This document shows, piece by piece, positions 59,947-64,000 of a DNA stretch of 64,000 nucleotides. Source of the stretch: Microbacterium sorbitolivorans (GTDB lineage Bacteria; Actinomycetota; Actinomycetes; Actinomycetales; Microbacteriaceae); assembly GCF_003327285.1 (NCBI RefSeq), contig NZ_KZ848476.1, forward strand, positions 186,001 through 250,000, written 5' to 3'. The notes beneath the pieces were generated by a model. It searched no databases, was not told the origin of the DNA, and saw only the letters and a list, made by a program, of their open reading frames with translations. The stretch's first letter is position 1. Every line of letters begins with the position of its first letter. The position numbers and the translations under genes were made by a program.

Positions 59947-61851
59947 GTGGCCCAAAAACGACAAGCGAGGATGCTCGACATCCTGGTACGCCGCTCAGAA
60001 TGGGTCACCGCGGGATACCTCGCCGACCACCTCGGGGTGACCCCTCGGAGCGTCCGCAGTTACGTCACCGCGATCAACCAGCTCACGCCCGAGGCGATCG
60101 AGTCTGGCCCCCTCGGGTACCGCGCGACGCCCCATGCCGTGGACCTCGAGATCGACGAGGTCGAGCCCGATCGCGACGCGCCGCGCGAGCGATCGCGCCT
60201 GCTCGTCCGCCGCCTCCTCGAATCCGATGACGGCGTCGACGTGCTCGAGACCGCGCTCGAGATGCACGTCTCGACCGCGACGATCGAGGGCGACCTCCGC
60301 CGGATCCGCGCCCTGCTCCGCGGCACCGGGCTCGCGTACCGGCGCGACGCTGCCGTGGTCTTCCTCGACGGATCCGAGCTCGCCCGCCGCCGCTTCATCG
60401 GCCGCATCGTGCACGACGACTCGATGGATCCTGCCGCCGTGCGCCGCGAGGCCTCGAAGTTCGGCCTCGACACCGAGGCATTCGCCGAGTCGGGCCGCGA
60501 CCTCGTCGACGGCCTCTCGGGACTCGGCTACAGCGTGAACGAGCTCGCCGCCGCCGACGTCGTCGTGCGCATCGCGATCGCCGCCGACCGCGTCGCGCAG
60601 GGCCACCCCCTCGAGGGCGCCCTCGACGAGGCCTCCGGCGAGCGGGCCCGCGTCGCCCGCATCGTCGGCGAGATCGCCCGCGAGCGCTTCGGCGTTGTCC
60701 TCGGCGAGGGCGACATCCTGCACCTCGCCTCGCTCGCGATGCTCTCGATCGTCGACCCCGGATCCGAGGGCGCCCGCACCGCGGATCCGGCGATCGAGGC
60801 CGCCGTCCGGCGCGCCGTCGACTCGGTCGTGCGGGTGCACGGCGTCGCGCTCGCGCGCGACACGCTCGTCTCGCGCCTCGCCCTGCACATCGAGAACTTC
60901 CAGGAACGCGCCGAAGAGCAGCTCTTCTCGCGCAACCCCATGACGCGCTCGCTCAAGGCCGCGTCGCCGCTCGTGTTCGAGATGGCCGTCGCGATCGCGA
61001 GCGACCTCGCGCGCGACCTCGGGGCCGAGTTTCCCGACGACGAGATCACCGACATCGCGATGCACCTCGGCACCGCCATCGAGCCCGGCCGCGACGCCCG
61101 CGAGCGCCTCACCGTGACGCTCGTGTGCCCCGGGATGGACGCCATGCGGCGCCAGCTGCGCGAGCACCTCGAGCGGTCGCTCGCGGGTGAGGTGCGCGTC
61201 ACCGAGGTCTCGACGAGCTACGACCCCGACTGGGCCGCGTTTGACACCGACCTCGTTTTCACGACCGTAGATCCGCCCGCGCACGTCCCCGGGATTGAGC
61301 GCGCGGTCGTGATCCCGCCCTTCCTCGCGGAGCGCGACATCGTCCGCATCGCCGACGCCGCGAGCCGGGTGCGGCGCCAGCTGCGGCTCGCGACGCTGCG
61401 TTCCGAGATTCAGCGCTGGTTCGTGCCGGGGGCGTTCGTGCGCGACATGAACGCCACGACCCCGGCCGAGGCGATCGCCGCGCTCGGCGGATCCCTGGTC
61501 GCCGAGGGGATCATCGACGACGCCTACGTCGAGAGCGCCCTCGAGCGCGAGCGCGTGAGCTCGACCGCGTTTACCGAGTCGCTCGCCGTGCCGCACGCCC
61601 TCACGATGACCGCGACCCGCACCGCCATCGCCGTCGGCATCAACGAGCACGGCATCGACTGGGACGGCGACCGCGTGCACGTCGTCGCCTTCGTGGCCTT
61701 CAGCGAATCCGACCGGCCCGCATTCCAGACGGTGTTCGAGCAGCTCGTCGACGTGTTCGCGGATCCGGCGAACGCGCGCCGCATCACCCGCCGCGCGGCG
61801 GACCTCCCGACGTTCCTGACTGAGCTCGCGGCCCTCATCGACGAGGGGTGA
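59947..61851 (+). CDS. mtlR: PRD-containing PTS regulator, MtlR/BglG family
   Basis: A 634-residue regulator. It has an N-terminal HTH (ILVRRSEWVTAGYLADHLGV, then TPRSVRSYVTAIN), two PTS regulation domains (His residues in RVHGVALARDTL and IAMHLGTAIEPG), a EIIB-like part and a C-terminal EIIA domain with His in SLAVPHALTMTATR. Phosphorylation by HPr and EII domains tells it whether mannitol is available; in MtlR/LicR-type proteins it then activates the PTS operon. It is divergent from that operon. The start may be GTG 59947; a TTG at 59935 is in frame. Confidence 0.88.
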   Translation: MAQKRQARMLDILVRRSEWVTAGYLADHLGVTPRSVRSYVTAINQLTPEAIESGPLGYRATPHAVDLEIDEVEPDRDAPRERSRLLVRRLLESDDGVDVLETALEMHVSTATIEGDLRRIRALLRGTGLAYRRDAAVVFLDGSELARRRFIGRIVHDDSMDPAAVRREASKFGLDTEAFAESGRDLVDGLSGLGYSVNELAAADVVVRIAIAADRVAQGHPLEGALDEASGERARVARIVGEIARERFGVVLGEGDILHLASLAMLSIVDPGSEGARTADPAIEAAVRRAVDSVVRVHGVALARDTLVSRLALHIENFQERAEEQLFSRNPMTRSLKAASPLVFEMAVAIASDLARDLGAEFPDDEITDIAMHLGTAIEPGRDARERLTVTLVCPGMDAMRRQLREHLERSLAGEVRVTEVSTSYDPDWAAFDTDLVFTTVDPPAHVPGIERAVVIPPFLAERDIVRIADAASRVRRQLRLATLRSEIQRWFVPGAFVRDMNATTPAEAIAALGGSLVAEGIIDDAYVESALERERVSSTAFTESLAVPHALTMTATRTAIAVGINEHGIDWDGDRVHVVAFVAFSESDRPAFQTVFEQLVDVFADPANARRITRRAADLPTFLTELAALIDEG

Positions 61852-61876
61852 GGGCCGCGCCCGCTGCCTCGCCGCG

Positions 61877-61944
61877 CGAAAGAACAAGGTTCACGCGAAC
61901 GGATACGAAATAACGTATCCGCTCGCGTAAACCTTGTTCTTTCG
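61877..61944. repeat. Palindromic intergenic repeat, family A copy 3
   Basis: A 68-bp, nearly perfect palindrome centred on the loop AAATAA (61908-61913): GGATACG/CGTATCC next to the loop and CGAAAGAACAAGG with its complement at the ends, only two mismatches between. It sits between the convergent ends of mtlR and the phosphomutase gene and would form a strong hairpin in either transcript. Confidence 0.92.
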
Positions 61945-61955
61945 GCGAGGTGGGG

Positions 61956-63587
61956 TCAGGCCAGGAGTGCGCGCACCGCCGACTCCAGCGCCTCGAGGCG
62001 CGACTGCGCCTCCGCCGGCGTGGGGGGCTTCACGTCGAGGTAGGCCTTGAGCTTCGGCTCCGTGCCGCTCGGGCGGAAGATCACGCGCCCGCCGTCGGCG
62101 AGGAGGAAGCGCAGGATGTCGCCGCCCGGCTGGCCCTCCGGGGCCGCGAGCAGGTCGTCGTAGTGCGACACCGCCACATCCCCGAACGCCGCCGGCGGCT
62201 CGGCCCGCAGCCGCGCCATCGTGGATCCGATGATCGAGAGATCCTCGACACGGATCGACACCTGGCCGCTCGCGTAGTGGCCGATCTTCTCAGCCAGCTC
62301 GTCGAGCAGGTCGGCGAGCGTCTTGCCCTCCGCCCGCGCGTCGGCCGCGAGGCCCAGGATCGCGACCGCGGCCGAGATGCCGTCCTTGTCGCGCACCGTT
62401 TCGGGATTTACGAGGTACCCGAGGGCCTCCTCGAACCCAAAGACCATGCCGGGCGCGCGCGAGATCCACTTGAATCCCGTGAGCGTCTCGTGCCAGTCGA
62501 GCCCGTGGATCCGTGCGATCTCGCCGAGTCCTGGGGAGGAGACGAGCGAGCAGGCGAGGGATCCGGATCCGCCCGCCGCGCGCGCCGCGCGCTCGCCGAG
62601 GAGCAGGCCGATCTCGTTTCCCGTCAGCCGGCGCCAGCCACCCTCGGTCGGGATCGCGACCGCAACGCGGTCGGCATCCGGGTCGTTCGCGATCGCGAAC
62701 TCGGCGTCGATCGACTCCGCGAGCGCGAACGACAGGTCCATCGCGCCCGGCTCCTCCGGGTTCGGGAAGGCCACCGTCGGGAAAGCCGCGTCCGGAGAGA
62801 TCTGCTCGGCCACCGTCGAGGGTAGCGGGTATCCGGCCCGCTCGACGACGGCGCGCGCCGTCTCCCACCCGACGCCGTGCATCGCCGTGTAGACCCAGCG
62901 CATGCCCGTGGCGGAGGCCGGTGCCGGGGCGACCGCGGCCGTCGCCGCGACGTAATCCTCCACGATCGATTCGGCCCCGATCGCGTACTCGGTCGAGCGC
63001 GGCAGGTCGCCGATGGATCCCGCCGCCACCTCGTCGATGAACGCCGCGATCTCCTTGTCGGCGGGGGAGACGATCTGGGCCCCGTCGTCGGCGCCGCCAA
63101 GGTACACCTTGTAGCCGTTGTCGTTGGGCGGGTTGTGGCTCGCGGTCACCATGACGCCCGCGTCGGCGCCCAGGTGCCGCACCGCGAACGCCAGCACCGG
63201 CGTCGGGAGCAGGCGCGGCAGGAGGATCGCCTCGAGCCCCGCGCCCGCGAACAGCTCGGCCGAGTCGCGCGCGAAGACGTCGGAGTTCTTGCGTCCGTCG
63301 TAGCCGATCACCACACGCGGGCGCTCGCCGCGAGCGAGCAGGTAGCGCGCGAAGCCCGCCGCCGCCTGCGAGACGAGCACGCGGTTCATGCGGGCGGATC
63401 CGGCGCCAAGCGCCCCACGCAGCCCCGCCGTGCCGAACTGCAGGCGGCCGTCGAAGCGGCCGTCGAGATCCGCGATCGCGGCCTCGTCGCCCGACTCCGC
63501 GCGCTCGATGAGCGCCGCGAGCTCGTCGCGGGTTTCCGGATCCGGATCCTGCGCGAGCCAGCCGCGCGCGGCCTCGAGGGCGCTCAT
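61956..63587 (-). CDS. Phospho-sugar mutase (phosphoglucomutase/phosphomannomutase/phosphopentomutase type)
   Basis: A 543-residue alpha-D-phosphohexomutase. The phosphoserine loop is [16 protein letters not shown], the metal loop is [12 protein letters not shown], the sugar loop is [21 protein letters not shown], and the phosphate loop is [11 protein letters not shown]. The N-terminus ([20 protein letters not shown]) is that of the PgcA/YhxB group. Lying just after the nucleoside phosphorylase with a four-base overlap (ATGA), it probably converts ribose 1-phosphate to ribose 5-phosphate, though it could also serve mannose or glucose phosphate. Confidence 0.92.
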   Translation of the reverse strand: MSALEAARGWLAQDPDPETRDELAALIERAESGDEAAIADLDGRFDGRLQFGTAGLRGALGAGSARMNRVLVSQAAAGFARYLLARGERPRVVIGYDGRKNSDVFARDSAELFAGAGLEAILLPRLLPTPVLAFAVRHLGADAGVMVTASHNPPNDNGYKVYLGGADDGAQIVSPADKEIAAFIDEVAAGSIGDLPRSTEYAIGAESIVEDYVAATAAVAPAPASATGMRWVYTAMHGVGWETARAVVERAGYPLPSTVAEQISPDAAFPTVAFPNPEEPGAMDLSFALAESIDAEFAIANDPDADRVAVAIPTEGGWRRLTGNEIGLLLGERAARAAGGSGSLACSLVSSPGLGEIARIHGLDWHETLTGFKWISRAPGMVFGFEEALGYLVNPETVRDKDGISAAVAILGLAADARAEGKTLADLLDELAEKIGHYASGQVSIRVEDLSIIGSTMARLRAEPPAAFGDVAVSHYDDLLAAPEGQPGGDILRFLLADGGRVIFRPSGTEPKLKAYLDVKPPTPAEAQSRLEALESAVRALLA

Positions 63588-64000
63588 CGGATCCGCCCGA
63601 TGACGTCGGCGAGGAGGCGCGAGATGCGCTCCTCGGCGTTCTTGCCGGCCTCGATGACCTCTTCGTGGCTGAGCGGCGTCGGCGAGATGCCGGCCGCGAG
63701 GTTGGTGATGAGCGAGAAGCCCAGGATTTCCATGCCGGCCTGGCGCGCCGCGATCGCCTCGAGCGCCGTCGACATGCCCACGATGTCGCCGCCCACGGCG
63801 CCGACCATGCGCACCTCGGCGGGCGTCTCGTACTGGGGTCCGCGCAGCTGCGTGTACACGCCCTCGTCGAGCGTCGCGTCGACCGTGCGCGCGAGCTCGC
63901 GCAGGCGCGGCGAGTACAGGTCGGTCATGTCGATGAACGTCGCGCCCTCGAGCGGGGTGTCGCTCGTGAGGTTCAGCTGGTCGCTGATGAGCACGGGCTG
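63584..64000 (-). CDS. Purine-nucleoside phosphorylase, C-terminal half
   Basis: The last 138 codons of a gene that starts beyond the right edge. The fragment has [31 protein letters not shown] and [18 protein letters not shown], the substrate and phosphate pocket of trimeric PNP, ending [12 protein letters not shown]. It splits inosine or guanosine to base and ribose 1-phosphate and thus continues the work of adenosine deaminase at 49693. Translation is coupled to the mutase gene. Confidence 0.92.
   Translation of the reverse strand, partial: QPVLISDQLNLTSDTPLEGATFIDMTDLYSPRLRELARTVDATLDEGVYTQLRGPQYETPAEVRMVGAVGGDIVGMSTALEAIAARQAGMEILGFSLITNLAAGISPTPLSHEEVIEAGKNAEERISRLLADVIGRIR

Overview
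The window is high-GC DNA (roughly 70% by eye) from an actinobacterium, most likely a member of the Microbacteriaceae. Pointers are the dxr / site-2 protease / ispG neighbourhood, a DUF222-HNH (13E12-type) protein, a DNA polymerase III delta' subunit without zinc-binding cysteines, SdhC/SdhD with separate short membrane anchors, many leaderless promoters, and a very strong excess of the hexamer GGATCC. Genus and species cannot be decided from the sequence.

Layout. 1-12846: acyltransferase fragment, FKBP lipoprotein, dxr, a MurE-like ligase, the RseP/Rip1-type site-2 protease, a quinone-reductase-like MDR protein, a CrtI-like FAD oxidoreductase, a fused anthranilate synthase (TrpE-TrpG / PhzE type) preceded by a tryptophan attenuator, ispG and holB. 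12843-19864: secreted S33 hydrolase, tRNA-Thr, a regulator / MFS exporter / aldo-keto reductase group, thioesterase, rhomboid protease and an SDR. 19911-24724: tRNA-Lys followed by a compositionally different block (PepSY membrane protein, Tat-exported DyP peroxidase, PCu(A)C chaperone, CopC, unknown membrane protein), probably for copper/heme handling and possibly acquired. 24764-37729: TrmL, a large D-lactate-dehydrogenase-like flavoprotein, alkaline phosphatase, GNAT, pirin, an unknown protein, the pstSCAB operon and xthA. Direct repeats with 11-bp phasing upstream of phoA and pstS suggest shared PhoP control. 37796-41350: succinate dehydrogenase operon sdhCDAB. 41461-50829: GDP-mannose pyrophosphorylase and a nucleoside uptake/salvage operon (BMP binding protein, ABC ATPase, two permeases, cdd, deoA, add). 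50958-54253: LLM flavin oxidoreductase, HNH protein, FMN reductase. 54384-61851: a self-contained mannitol PTS locus (EIIB-like protein, HPr, EI, MtlA, MtlD) divergent from its MtlR-type PRD regulator. 61956-64000: phosphohexo/pentomutase and the C-terminal half of purine nucleoside phosphorylase, which link back to nucleoside salvage.

Between the genes lie at least five families of palindromic or tandem intergenic repeats: (A) a 55-70 bp palindrome present three times; (B) a double 72-bp hairpin; (C) three ~90-bp palindromic units with a 160-bp period; (D) 63-bp tandem units; (E) a 94-bp element with 24-bp inverted ends. None carries a gene.

The most striking regulatory object is the trp attenuator at 10313-10448: a leader peptide with two adjacent Trp codons, apparently translated from a leaderless transcript, followed by a terminator hairpin that can be out-competed by alternative pairings, upstream of the fused anthranilate synthase.
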